This document shows positions 17,817-27,556 of a DNA stretch of 64,000 nucleotides, in pieces (within the stretch, counting starts at the first letter, position 1; each line of letters opens with the position of its first letter). Origin of the DNA: Sthenelais limicola (Eukaryota; Annelida; Polychaeta; Phyllodocida; Sigalionidae); the NCBI GenBank assembly GCA_942159475.1, contig OW804096.1, forward strand, positions 15,958,906-16,022,905. The letters run 5' to 3'. Both the position numbers and the translations under genes were made by a program. The notes beneath the pieces were generated by a model that had not been told where the DNA came from, did not search any database, and worked only from the letters and a program-made list of their open reading frames with translations.

Positions 17817-20604
17817 TGGTTTTCTTCCTGCTTGGAGCAGGCGTGAGTTCGCGCTTTACAAGTTTTTGCTTGCGCTTTTCTGAAGTGGTGGCACCTTCAT
17901 GGCCCGATTCCTCTGCCTCTGTCTGCGTTTCAGCACCTGAGCTTGGCTGGCTCTTTGGCTTAGGCTTAAACCACTTCTTCTTGGGGGTACTTGACGTTCC
18001 ACAATTACCACACATATGAGTACCTGCCTTTGGCGTCACTGACTCTACACTGCTGTCTCTCTTTATGAATTTCTTAGTAAAAGGCTTTTTGAAACTCTTC
18101 TTCTTGAAAGACACTTTCTTGTCTTCGTCGTCAGTAGTTTCCCCAGCTGCCATGTTCTTTAACAGGTTGATTACCGCCGTAGTAGAACCCTGGTGCTCTT
18201 CCTCTTTAGCCTCATCACTAACAGCATGGCGATTCGCCGCCTCCATGGCCTCATCCAAGGTTTTCGGATTATCGGCCATGACTCTCTTTGACAAACTGGG
18301 CTTAAGATTTGTTATGTAAAACTTCATCTGTGTCTTGTCATCGACACCAGACTTAGCCAAAAGTAGATCCATTTCGGCATCGTACTCTTGTAAGGATTCA
18401 TCTTTGCCCTGTCTGCGGCTGCTGTAGTCCTTCATGCGTTCGTGATAGGACAGCTTCTTAAACTTTTCCAGAAATTTTCTCTTGAAGGTCTCAAATCCTG
18501 ACGTAGGATTCCTCGACCTATACTGTTTATAGAAGTCTAGGGGCTTACCCTTCAAAAACTTCTTTATTCCTTGTGCCTTCAGTGAGCTAGACGCCCCCAA
18601 GGAATCAGTATATTCCTCGTAGTCGGCCAAGAACTGCGCCGCCGACATTAACGTCGTTGGCGCTGAAAATTTCTCGGGCGGTGCTGCCAGTGTTTTGGCG
18701 ACTGACGCACTATCTTTTGTCACCTGTTTCACCGCCCTGTTGCTGATCACTCTGAGATGATTTTTGCTGTCTTTCTCGTCATCTGACGATGACGACTCCG
18801 TCAGCCAATCATCCTCCCATTCATCTGAATTGTCATCCATCTGTTTTTTCTGGCGTGACCTTCTGTGAGCTCCCATGGGCATCTGTCTCGAGTGCCTGAC
18901 TCTGCCCCTTTTGAACTCGTCATCGCCAGGGTCTTCCATCTCCCATTGGCGTTGGACAAGATAATCATTGTTCTGACGCCCCACAGATCCTATTTGCCCA
19001 TGTGTGTTGTAACCTGGACCTTCTTCCACATGTGCACGTGTGGGCCTCGGCCTTATTGGGCTTATTCCCTGCACTGGGAAGGGATCTCTGGAACTTTCTC
19101 GTCCTATAGACTGCTGTGGGACATACACACTGTGCCTACTCACGCTTTGATAACCATCAAACTTAAGAGGCGCCGTTGGCCTTGGAATTTCTCGTCCCAA
19201 GTCTCTATTGTACGCCGGCGGTGGCGTGTTTTGAGGGATATCCAACCTGTTGTTTAATCCTCTTATAGATGGTGCTGGAGGCATAGCTGTTCTGTAGATG
19301 CTACCATATGAATCGTTTATGTCAAAGTGTTGACCTGTCTCTTCACCTGGGAACTGTTGTGGCCGCGGCAATTCATGCTGGATTGTCTGAGTTGGTCTAT
19401 CCATAGTGGGCACTTTCGGCGTAGGTTGATGCACTGCCTGAACCTCCAGTAGTCTGTTTCTTATCTGCAGCTTTCTTATTACTTCCCTAAGCTCGTTCAC
19501 CTCCTGCCTATGGTCTATCTCCATCCTATCCAGTTCCATTGTACAGGTATGCACCAGTTCATCACTTTTGTACCTGCACATATCTAACTCTTGCCGCACA
19601 ACATTGTTCTGAGTCTCCAAGTCAATCCGTTCCTCTCTGAACTGTTGCAATTCACATTCCAGATCTTGAGCCCTTTTCTGCTCAAACAGGATCAGCTCAT
19701 CCCTCCTCTTTAGTTCCTGGATGTACTTTCTTTGAGGATCCATCTTTGGCACTGCACCTGCTCCTTCCAGGTGCATTGTAGCGTACGTTCTGAATCTGTC
19801 TCCTGCAGATTTTGCCTCAGGCACACCACCGGTCGCACCTAATGCTTCAGAACCCCTACCTTCACTATCCTCTTTCGACGCCATTATGTTTTCATAAGTC
19901 TTAGCAGGCCTGTTTACCTTCAGGGTGCCATCCCCATTCACATTAGAGAGACTCCAATCTGAGAATGAAGATAGATCCAACCGATCACGTTCCCTATTGT
20001 TCTTTGTTTGTGGGACCGTCAAGTGATCTTGTTGGTTTCCCTCACTCTCATAGCCCCTTCTATTGGGATCCTCCCTGAACTGTTCTCTGCCAGAATTGTG
20101 ATGTTTTCCTGGCGTCAGCACTGACTTATACTTGGATCCCGACAGCGTGGATTTCTGAGAATCCCCGTCGTCGTCATCCGGACCTTCTTTTAGGGGACCT
20201 ACAACACCAAAGCCCCCCGCCAGCTCATTGTCTCTTTGCCAGTGTCTTAATTCCTCCAACTCTGGATATTGTACTTTGGTAGGAGTACCCAAAATATCCA
20301 CAGCTAGCGCCCCTTCATCCCCTTCTGTCTTGACTTTCTTATCTGCAATTGGGGTTGAGGTAGAGGGTTGGACGCCCTCAGCCGTTGATGTTGACGGTTG
20401 GGCGTTCTGACGCAATGCTCTTACTTGGTCGTGAAGGAGTGGTTGCTCTTGAATTTCATTTTCTTCGTCCATTTGACCACGGGGAAGCTGTACTTTAGCT
20501 AAATAGTTTCCCCCACTCCTTAGACGTTTCCAGACATCAGAAAACATGTACCCCGGTCTAGGCTTCTTTGGGGCCCTTGTCTTCCGGGTTCCCATGATGG
20601 ACAT
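17794..20604 (-). CDS. gag: Gag polyprotein (936 aa)
   Basis: Structural polyprotein of the Gypsy element, expected to assemble the cytoplasmic particle that packages element RNA. The N-terminal third is basic, then low-complexity. Residues about 285-390 are rich in charged heptads and should form a long coiled coil. A Retrotrans_gag-like segment (LDFYKQY...FETFKRKFLEKF, then a TLDEAMEAA helix) lies around 665-790. Near the C-terminus a CGNCG pair (C865, C868) sits in a Lys-rich tail, but the His and last Cys of a CCHC knuckle are missing, so RNA binding probably rests on basic residues. The frame is open from an ATG at 20604. At 936 aa it is long for a Gypsy Gag. The stop overlaps the pol ATG region by 23 nt. 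Expressed from the 5' LTR. Confidence 0.9.
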   Translation of the reverse strand: MSIMGTRKTRAPKKPRPGYMFSDVWKRLRSGGNYLAKVQLPRGQMDEENEIQEQPLLHDQVRALRQNAQPSTSTAEGVQPSTSTPIADKKVKTEGDEGALAVDILGTPTKVQYPELEELRHWQRDNELAGGFGVVGPLKEGPDDDDGDSQKSTLSGSKYKSVLTPGKHHNSGREQFREDPNRRGYESEGNQQDHLTVPQTKNNRERDRLDLSSFSDWSLSNVNGDGTLKVNRPAKTYENIMASKEDSEGRGSEALGATGGVPEAKSAGDRFRTYATMHLEGAGAVPKMDPQRKYIQELKRRDELILFEQKRAQDLECELQQFREERIDLETQNNVVRQELDMCRYKSDELVHTCTMELDRMEIDHRQEVNELREVIRKLQIRNRLLEVQAVHQPTPKVPTMDRPTQTIQHELPRPQQFPGEETGQHFDINDSYGSIYRTAMPPAPSIRGLNNRLDIPQNTPPPAYNRDLGREIPRPTAPLKFDGYQSVSRHSVYVPQQSIGRESSRDPFPVQGISPIRPRPTRAHVEEGPGYNTHGQIGSVGRQNNDYLVQRQWEMEDPGDDEFKRGRVRHSRQMPMGAHRRSRQKKQMDDNSDEWEDDWLTESSSSDDEKDSKNHLRVISNRAVKQVTKDSASVAKTLAAPPEKFSAPTTLMSAAQFLADYEEYTDSLGASSSLKAQGIKKFLKGKPLDFYKQYRSRNPTSGFETFKRKFLEKFKKLSYHERMKDYSSRRQGKDESLQEYDAEMDLLLAKSGVDDKTQMKFYITNLKPSLSKRVMADNPKTLDEAMEAANRHAVSDEAKEEEHQGSTTAVINLLKNMAAGETTDDEDKKVSFKKKSFKKPFTKKFIKRDSSVESVTPKAGTHMCGNCGTSSTPKKKWFKPKPKSQPSSGAETQTEAEESGHEGATTSEKRKQKLVKRELTPAPSRKKTNVNNDEE

Positions 20605-20712
20605 TCATGGTTCCCCTAAGTCCTCCAGGCTATACATATACACTACACATATGAGATCGATGGTAATGATCTCACTTTCCCATCCCCTGGATTCGGCACA
20701 ACTTGATAGTTT

Positions 20713-20922
20713 TTAAGCTTTAACATCCTTTGTTTCGGCCAATTCAGCATCCCAATCTTCGCCTAACCAAACTGATGGGTCAGAGGCGGGTATTTCGGTC
20801 ACCTGGATATTATGCTTAACATTATACCAATAGTTTTCCACAAAGCTCTTAGTGATAGCCTCCAAGATAATTTCTTCCTTCTCCTGTTCTGAAAGAACTC
20901 TCTGGGCTGTTGTGATGGCCAT
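20713..20922 (-). CDS. 69-aa leader ORF upstream of gag, function unknown
   Basis: The first ATG of the unspliced leader (20922) lies in GCCATGG, an excellent Kozak context, and opens a 69-codon frame that stops 108 nt before the gag ATG. The product starts MAITTAQRVL, is acidic, has a helical-looking N-terminal half (EKEEIILEAITK) and a tryptophan-containing acidic C-terminal part (VWLGEDWDAEL). I see no membrane segment or cysteine motif and do not recognise the family. It could be a small accessory protein or a regulatory upstream ORF that lowers gag initiation. A further ATG just before the gag ATG opens a short overlapping frame, so gag would depend on leaky scanning or reinitiation. Confidence 0.45.
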   Translation of the reverse strand: MAITTAQRVLSEQEKEEIILEAITKSFVENYWYNVKHNIQVTEIPASDPSVWLGEDWDAELAETKDVKA

Positions 20923-21108
20923 GGCGAGATGCACTGTGTAGTTGGATGTAGTTGGATGTCTGTCTTTCAGTCACTCTGTGTAGGAGTCTGTTGTATCTTC
21001 CTCCCACTTGACTGCTGCTTACTCCTCTCAGGTCTCCTTACACCCAGAGAAAGCTGGCTTGCTTTTCCCAGGTGGGCTATCTTTAGCCTCCCTGACTGGA
21101 GCTTCTCT

Positions 21109-21116
21109 ACTCACCA
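21109..21116 (-). promoter_or_regulatory. Leader splice donor candidate (CTG/GTGAGT)
   Basis: The minus strand reads CTG then GTGAGT, with the exon ending at 21115, about 113 nt downstream of the 5' LTR. It matches the 5' splice-site consensus and sits before every ORF of the element, where retroviral subgenomic donors lie. No ATG precedes it in the leader. Confidence 0.45.
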
Positions 21117-21209
21117 GGTAGTGGAAAGGTTTGCTCAATTTCAGCAAACTTTCCACCCCTTAAGTTAGGGGATAATTCGTGTACAAAATACACAATTAAC
21201 CACGATCTT

Positions 21210-21226
21210 AATTGGCTTCTCCACCA
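21210..21226 (-). other. Candidate primer binding site
   Basis: One base after the 5' LTR end the minus strand reads TGGTGGAGAAGCC. It starts with the TGG that pairs with a tRNA 3' CCA. I cannot assign the tRNA: it would need to end in GGCTTCTCCACCA. Confidence 0.6.
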
Positions 21227-21227
21227 G

Positions 21228-21475
21228 TGATATAATACTGTGTGTCCCCAGTATTAATGCTACGAATAAAGGTAATAGTCCTAAGACTATCCTACAGTTT
21301 AAATTTTGAATAGATTCGGTGAGAGAGAAGAAGTGCAGACACGGCGACTGTAATATTATAAGTGAGTAGAGACGAGCCCACTCAGTGTATTTATTCCAAG
21401 GTTCTAGTGCTGCCCGCGTGGACGCAGCCACGCCCCAGGCCTCCCGAGCCTTCCCAGAAACCCACTACTGTAACA
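21228..21475 (-). repeat. 5' LTR of the 17.8-kb Gypsy element
   Basis: 248 bp, starting TGTTACAG and ending ATTATATCA on the minus strand, so it has the canonical TG...CA ends. It matches 3648-3895 base for base as far as I can compare by eye. On the minus strand an AATAAATA stretch (plus 21388-21395) could serve as TATA-like or polyadenylation signal, followed by TATAAT about 35 nt further on. The outer flank is CTAG. Confidence 0.95.
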
Positions 21476-21479
21476 CTAG
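21476..21479. repeat. Target-site duplication CTAG, right copy
   Basis: Pairs with 3644-3647 and defines the right insertion boundary. Confidence 0.9.
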
Positions 21480-21940
21480 CGACGGGAGGAGGGCGGGATG
21501 GTGGGCAATGTCAACGTACAAAAACATTCCATATTTATGAAAGTAAATAGCCCAAAACTTCCCTTCATTCCCATCAAATTGTGACGATAGTCCCAACCTG
21601 GTGCCACATACTCTCCTGGATCTATCCATATTCTGCTGCTATTATTTTCCAGGAAAAGACAAAAAAAAGTAAATACTTAAAAAATGTACAAAGTGGCAGG
21701 TCTGCTGTTCTAATGCCGATAGTGGAAAGGGAACATGAAGCCCTGATCTGTAGCAAAAACAACAGGACCACGTGCTGTAATGTTGATTCCTGATTCTTAA
21801 AAACTAAAACTAAGAAGATTTGAGTGATAGCAATATGTAAATGATCCCCACGTCATAACGAGCAGTATTACGTGCATCATTTACAAACTCTATCCAACAA
21901 ACCCACTCTCTGTACATTGTAAGAGCGTTCCAGTATAGTT

Positions 21941-22178
21941 GGGTCAGATTTTCAGAAAATGTACAATTGGCAGATCAACATATTATTTTGTAAAGTCTGC
22001 GAAATTGGACTGAAAAATCATCAACACTAGGTATATATGAGTGTATTTGGTATTGCCTTGATTCAAACAATCTGTTTGGTTATGTAGAACAGTATTTTGA
22101 ACCTGATTTTCGTCTGAAATATGGGTTATTTAAAAGAATCGATGAAGATGAATTGTACATTTTCTCAAAATCTAACCC
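21941..22178. mobile_element. Family A transposon, AGTT duplication
   Basis: Starts GGGTCAGATTTTCAGAAAAT and ends in the inverted form TTTTCTCAAAATCTAACCC; 238 bp. AGTT flanks both ends (21937-21940, 22179-22182). This copy shows that the duplication is 4 bp and not tied to ATAT. No coding capacity. Confidence 0.85.
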
Positions 22179-22328
22179 AGTTGTGTTTGATCTGAGGTTA
22201 TTGTTTATATATGTGTCGCATAAAGCTTTTTGTGTTAAATGTCAGAGACGGCAGGGTCTGGTAAATATTAAAAGGGGAACATGGACTTAGGACATGGATA
22301 AATACACACGGTGAACTGGCGAGTATAT

Positions 22329-22563
22329 GGGTCAGATTTTCAGAAAATGTACAATTGGTAGCTGTACACATTTAGGAAATTCTGCTAAATTAGGCTGAAA
22401 AATGATGAATACCGGGTATATCTGAGTGTATTTGGTGTCGCATTGATTTAAAGGATCAGTTTTGTTATGTTAAACTGTATTTTGAAGCTCATTTTTGTCA
22501 TAAATGTGGGTTATCTGAGAAAATTGGTGAAAGTGAATTGTACATTTTCTGACGATTTCACCC
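22329..22563. mobile_element. Family A transposon
   Basis: Starts GGGTCAGATTTTCAG and ends TTTTCTGACGATTTCACCC. Left flank ATAT, right flank ACAT, so the duplication is imperfect or the ends are from different copies. Confidence 0.8.
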
Positions 22564-22567
22564 ACAT

Positions 22568-22776
22568 GGGTCACGGGGTCAGAAAATGTACAATCAACCG
22601 CTCTACACATTCAGTAAATTGTGTTAAATTAGGCTGAGAAAATATTAGAAATACTAGGTATATCTGAATATATTTGGTATTGCAGTGATTTAAAAGATCT
22701 TGAACTGTATTTTAAACCATATTTTTCTCTTGAATTAGGGGTATTTGGGAGGATTGGTGAAGGCTAATTGTACATA
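22568..22776. mobile_element. Family A transposon, right end missing
   Basis: Left end GGGTCACGGGGTCAGAAAATG. It runs to GGCTAATTGTACAT, where the next copy begins. Confidence 0.7.
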
Positions 22777-22777
22777 T

Positions 22778-23003
22778 GGGTCAGATTTTCAGAAAATGTA
22801 CAATTCGCCTTCACCAATTCTCTCACATAATCCACATTTAAGACAAAAATGAGCTTCAAAATGCAGTTTAACATAACAGAACTGATACTTTAAATCAATG
22901 CGATACCAACTTTAACTGGTATTCATCATTTGTCAGCCTAAATTAGCAGAATTTCCTAAATGTGTAGAGCTGCCAATTGTACATTTTCTGAAAATCTGAC
23001 CGA
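22778..23003. mobile_element. Family A transposon, opposite internal orientation
   Basis: Starts GGGTCAGATTTTCAG and ends CTGAAAATCTGACCG, with ATAT on both sides if the last base is a C to G change. The interior is the reverse complement of the 22329 copy. Confidence 0.75.
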
Positions 23004-23305
23004 TATTCTAATGCCATGATCCGTGTACATGAGTCGGACAAGGTGGAGGAGAGAGATAGAGGGGGACAGGGGAAGAGACAGACAGAAGGGAATCAGATAG
23101 CAATGGTCGAACTAAGTAAGGGAACAAAATCCATGAATATATTTGATAAACTGTTTATATTTGGAAAGTGTATTCATGCTATACAAACAGCGCTATGCAC
23201 CCCAAGAATGAAAATATTCCTACAAAGGTATCTTGTGTTAAAACACTTTGAAAAATATAAATTTGGCGACGTGTGACTCATTTTCCTGGAACATTTAGCC
23301 TTTTG

Positions 23306-23400
23306 TACACTCTATTTGAGATCTACATGGAGCGGCTCGCCGTAGAGTTACCATTGGGTCTCTTTAATGTTTATTGTAAGTAGGTCTCAAACAGAGTGTA
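23306..23400. mobile_element. 95-bp inverted-repeat element, copy 1
   Basis: Ends TACACTCTATTTGAGATCTAC and GTAGGTCTCAAACAGAGTGTA are inverted. A nearly identical 95-bp copy lies at 23502-23596. TA at both ends may be the duplication. Confidence 0.75.
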
Positions 23401-23501
23401 TAGATACAAGTCAACAAATCGCTGTAATCAACATTTGACGGAGACAATTAAAGAAGAAGGACAGGAAGAAACCACAGAACAAAAAAAAAAATTAGTAGGC
23501 C

Positions 23502-23596
23502 TACACTCTATTTGAGATCTACTTGGAGCGGTTCGCCGTAGAGTTACCATTGGGTCGCTTTGATGTTTACTTTTAGTAGGTCTCAAACAGAGTGTA
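23502..23596. mobile_element. 95-bp inverted-repeat element, copy 2
   Basis: Same length and orientation as 23306-23400, with fewer than ten differences by eye. Confidence 0.75.
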
Positions 23597-23835
23597 AACA
23601 TTCTGACAGAAGTATTTGCCTCTAGCCTGTGGAAATAGGGCGAACAGAGGCCTTGTGTGGTGTTTTGAAGCAGGACAGTATTCTTGCGGTAAATACCGAG
23701 TCTTAGTATTTGACTTGATTTCTCAAACTGACATCTACAATTGGCAAGCATAACTTACAGGCATTTTCTTATATTATAGGAAGCCTTCGGCCTTGAAGAC
23801 TTGAATAGCAGCAACAGTCTATATATAGTCTATAT

Positions 23836-24079
23836 GGGTCAGATTTTCAGAAAACGTACAATTCAACTTCACCAATCCTCTCAAATAACCCAAATTTCAG
23901 ACGAAAATTAAATTCAAAATACAGTTCAACCTGACCAAACAGATTGCTAGAATCATTGTAATACTGAATATATTAAAATTCACCTAATATTGACCAAATT
24001 GCAGCCTAATTTAGGAGAATTTCCTAAATGTGTACAGCTGCCAATTGTGCCAATTGTGCATTTTCTGAAAATCTGACCC
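23836..24079. mobile_element. Family A transposon, ATAT duplication
   Basis: GGGTCAG...CTGACCC ends with ATAT at 23832-23835 and 24080-24083. An internal duplication, TGCCAATTGTGCCAATTGTG, lies near the right end. Confidence 0.85.
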
Positions 24080-24083
24080 ATAT

Positions 24084-24298
24084 AGGCCCAAAGATGAGAG
24101 AGTCCCTTCAAGCTATGGGACTCTCGCTCCCAACCGCAAAATGTCATTAGAATCACATTAGGATCGCAAGATTTCTTTATAATCTCATTAGAATGCCTAC
24201 TCCTAGATCAGAAACCCATTAGCGCAGTAGGCGTCCAATCACTGACATTCCATTATTATCTTATCTGAGAGGCTTTGGGCCTAGACTGATCTAGCATG
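24084..24298. mobile_element. Family B transposon, left end truncated
   Basis: Right end GGGCCTAGACTG. The left is AGGCCCAAAGATGAGAGAG, abutting the family A copy. A related fragment recurs at about 24300-24435 (ATTATAGGAAGCCCTCTTGA), also seen near 23776. Confidence 0.65.
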
Positions 24299-24435
24299 AA
24301 TTCCAAACATTGTTCTTATTATAGGAAGCCCTCTTGAAGACTTGAATAGCAGCAAGAGTCTAGGCCCAAAGATGAGAGAGTCCCTTCAACTTAAGGGAAA
24401 TCCCTCTTGAAGACTTGAATGGCAGCAATGCTTTT

Positions 24436-25446
24436 ACATAATCGTTGACATGGGACGAAACTAGTCAACCACTGAAATGCTTGTATTGATTTACTAATTT
24501 GTCATCAGCTAAAATAGATATATTTATTGGTTTAACCGAGAATATTAATTTCATTCTCGTTGATTATTCTGGAGGTACAAATTATACCAAAATCGATACA
24601 CGAGTTTGGTAAATATCCTAGAGTCGTCAAATTTTGTCAAAGTATTTTAGAAAATTCCGCAAGACACACATCATCGAACATATTCTTGACTAATGAAATG
24701 CAATGTATATTTCCTTAGGGTCTGAGGACATTATTCACGACTGTTGTTTATTTTCAACTAATACATAAATTTCCCATTTTTGGAAGCACTCTTGTCTATT
24801 GTCTGCTTGACCTGGGGATACAGGACTGGGTCCAGGAAAACTCAGGAACGTATTGCTGTTGTTGACATGCTTTTTTATTCGGGCAGTTCATGGGAGAAAT
24901 AGAAATAACGGAGAAAGGGGAAAAGAACATGGGAGAGGAGCGAGAGAGAGAGAGAGAAAAGAGAAGTGGTAAAGAGAGACAGACAGAAAGACAGAACAAA
25001 AGTATGTTCTCGTATAATGCCATGTCATGAACTGATAATTATTAAAGTTTAAAAATTACTATTCTACCATTTTAGACAATCGCTACTGTCTATTTAGATA
25101 GTACTATAAGAAGAGGTAGAAAAGGAAAATGCAAAAATCTGAATGATGTGACGTGAGGTCACCTTTTATTTCTATGTATATTTAGGGCTTAATCCTACAT
25201 AACTTGTGTGGGTAATTTGCTATTCATTGCAATACAAATCCATAACTATTGTTTACTTTACTAAAAAAAATAATCAAAATTTAGATTTCCTAAGGAGATC
25301 GCACGCACTCCTATTAAACAGTTCTGTATATTCTTATGGAATAAAAATTCAATATATATAAACAAAAACATATTACTCTATCAGAAATGGGGTATTAATG
25401 CGTTCCTGTGGCCCTTATAGAGAATATTAATAACAAATGTATTTCT
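24436..25446. other. Non-coding stretch
   Basis: No gene seen. A GA-rich low-complexity patch lies at 24930-24990. Confidence 0.6.
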
Positions 25447-25450
25447 AGAT

Positions 25451-25669
25451 CAGTCTAGGCTCAGAGCCTCTCAGATCAGATAGGAACGGTATGTCAGTGA
25501 TTGGATGCCTACTGCGCTGATCGATTTCCTGGCCTAGGACTAGGCTTTCTATAAATGGGATTATAATGGCATTTTGCAGTCCTAATGGGATTATAATGGC
25601 ATGTTGCGGTTTGGAGCGAGAGGCTTTCCCTCCGTTTGAAGGGACTCTTTCATCTTTGGACCTAGACTG
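25451..25669. mobile_element. Family B transposon
   Basis: Ends CAGTCTAGG and CCTAGACTG. Flanks AGAT and TTAT do not match. It directly abuts the next copy at 25677. Confidence 0.7.
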
Positions 25670-25676
25670 TTATGGA

Positions 25677-25870
25677 CACTCCATGTCCAAACCCCCAGAA
25701 TGTTAGGTCAGCCTACTTCGCTAATCTGTTTCTTGGCCTAGGACTCGGCGTTTTAATGGGAATATAATGACATTTTATGGTCTTAATGGTATTATAAGGA
25801 CACTTTGCGGTTTGAGGCGAGAAGCTTTCCCTTCATTTCAAGGGACTCTCTCAACTTTGAGCCTAGACTG
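25677..25870. mobile_element. Family B transposon, TGGA duplication
   Basis: Ends CACTCCATG and CCTAGACTG; 194 bp. TGGA at 25673-25676 and 25871-25874. Confidence 0.85.
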
Positions 25871-25997
25871 TGGAGGATATTTATCTGAAAATGTCTTTTT
25901 AGATCATTGCAGTGAGGATGTCAGGAATGGAATGTTAACACTTCCTAGATCACTGTGTGCAATTTACCGGCACATCACGACACTACTAGGCATGGGA

Positions 25998-26231
25998 TGG
26001 GTGAAGTCGCCAGTAAATGTACAATTCACCTCCATCAATCCTCAAATAGCAACAAGTTTAAGATAAAAGGCAATTGAAGATGAGTAACCAGACTTTCTGA
26101 ATAAAGGCAATCACAATATGTACCTAGATTCTTTAGGTGCATGGGCAGTGGAGAAAGATAGAGGGAGGAAGAGGCAGAGAGAGAGAGATGAGAGAAAGAG
26201 AGGGAGACAAGAGGGAGCGGGATAGAGGGAA

Positions 26232-26265
<34 letters not shown>

Positions 26266-26346
26266 GGGAGAGAGAGAGAAAAAGAGAGAGAGACAGAGAG
26301 AGAGAGAGGGAGGGAGAGAGAGAGAGATTGAGAGGGGGAGACAGAA

Positions 26347-26380
<34 letters not shown>

Positions 26381-26559
26381 AGGAGGAGAGAGGGAGAAAG
26401 AGAGTAGTGGAACAACGAGAAGATTATATTGCAACAAGAAAATGATAGCTGAGAAATTATTAAGGGAAAGGGAGAGAGGCAGGAGAGACAAGAGAGGAAA
26501 GAAAGAAGTTACTAAATGTGTTTAGCTGCCGATTGTACACTTTTTGAGTCCCTGTCCCA
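25998..26559. mobile_element. Family A transposon split by a GA microsatellite
   Basis: The left end GGGTGAAGTCGCCAGTAAATG is at 25998 and a family A right end (GCTGCCGATTGTACAC...CTGTCCC) is at about 26509-26559. The material between is mostly a GA-rich tract. Confidence 0.55.
26151..26506. repeat. GA-rich microsatellite
   Basis: Purine-only tract dominated by GAGA with GGGA interruptions. Long open frames on both strands are artefacts of the repeat. Confidence 0.85.
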
Positions 26560-26798
26560 TGTAATGCCATCTAGCGGTCAACTATGACATTCCTGTGGTG
26601 TCTCTAATAAGATCAGTTACTTGTGATCACGACACTCGGGATTCCCTGGCTGTTCATAAACATTGGGAAGTAAATTTATATAATAAATCAAATAAAATCA
26701 AAACTCAAAATCAAAATCAAACTAAAACAAAAATTGACTGAATCGAAAATCAAATCCTGCATTGGAACCATTGAGCCAATAATTATATTGGACCCTCT

Positions 26799-26938
26799 GG
26801 GTCAGATTTTCAGAAAATGTACAATTCGCCTTCACCAATTCTCTCAAATAACCCAAATTTAAGACAAAAATCAGGTTCAAAATACAGTTTGGCTTCATTC
26901 TGATATAGACACAAGGGGATATGTAATATAACTTATAA
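26799..26938. mobile_element. Family A transposon, left part only
   Basis: GGGTCAGATTTTCAGAAAATG end followed by the family interior up to about 26890. Its right part may resume at about 27165-27235, as if the next copy inserted into it. Confidence 0.55.
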
Positions 26939-27164
26939 GGGTCAGATTTTCAGAAAATGCACAATCTACAGTTCTACACATCTCTCAAATTCTGCTAAAT
27001 TAGAGTGAAAAATGATAAATACTGAGTATAATTAAGTGTATTTATTCTGTATTGTATTCATTCAATAAATCAGTTTGGTATTTTGAACTTGAATTTCGTC
27101 TCAAATTAGGATTATTTGAGAGGATTGGTGAAGGTGAATTGTACATTTTCAGGAAACTTCACCC
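26939..27164. mobile_element. Family A transposon, ATAA duplication
   Basis: Starts GGGTCAGATTTTCAG, ends CTTCACCC. ATAA lies directly on both sides. Confidence 0.8.
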
Positions 27165-27556
27165 ATAACCGCATAGATTCTTTAAATCATCGCAATACCA
27201 AATATACCCCAATATTCCTAATTTCTGACGCCCTGGTTCTTATGGAGATTATAGGAGAAAAATTATTGTTTAAACTTTATTCAAGAAGTTACATGAGTTC
27301 CCTTGTTGGATTCCACAGAAAGTGATTATTATTTCATTATATCGAAAAAGACCTTCACTACCATTTAGCAAGAGATTCCAGTCTAGTTCACGAATTATTT
27401 CACATACGTTGCTCTCAAGAGATATTGTATATCAGAAGTTATAAGGTGCAATTATTAATTTCTTGGCAGAGGGGAGTGAGAGGGAAGTGTGTCACGATGT
27501 TAAAGACTGCGCATATGTTATACAGTTGTTGATCGGCCATGCGTTAAAGTAACAGT

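Larger units (their letters stand above)
3648..21475 (-). mobile_element. Complete env-carrying Ty3/Gypsy retroelement (errantivirus-like), 17.8 kb
   Basis: Two 248-bp direct repeats (3648-3895 and 21228-21475) that read identically by eye bound the element, and the 4-bp sequence CTAG flanks both outer ends (3644-3647 and 21476-21479). In minus-strand order it holds 5' LTR, candidate primer binding site, a 69-aa leader ORF, gag, pol (protease, reverse transcriptase, RNase H, integrase), a 1.4-kb gap, env, a 5.4-kb region without a long ORF, polypurine tract and 3' LTR. Domain order with integrase after RNase H is that of Ty3/Gypsy; the env resembles errantivirus/baculovirus F proteins. Identical LTRs and open frames imply a recent insertion. 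At 17.8 kb it is much larger than typical Gypsy elements (about 5-9 kb); most of the excess lies downstream of env. Confidence 0.95.

Noticed and set aside
26035..26491. Ser/Leu-rich and Arg/Glu-rich ORFs
   Set aside because: Translations of the GA microsatellite on either strand.
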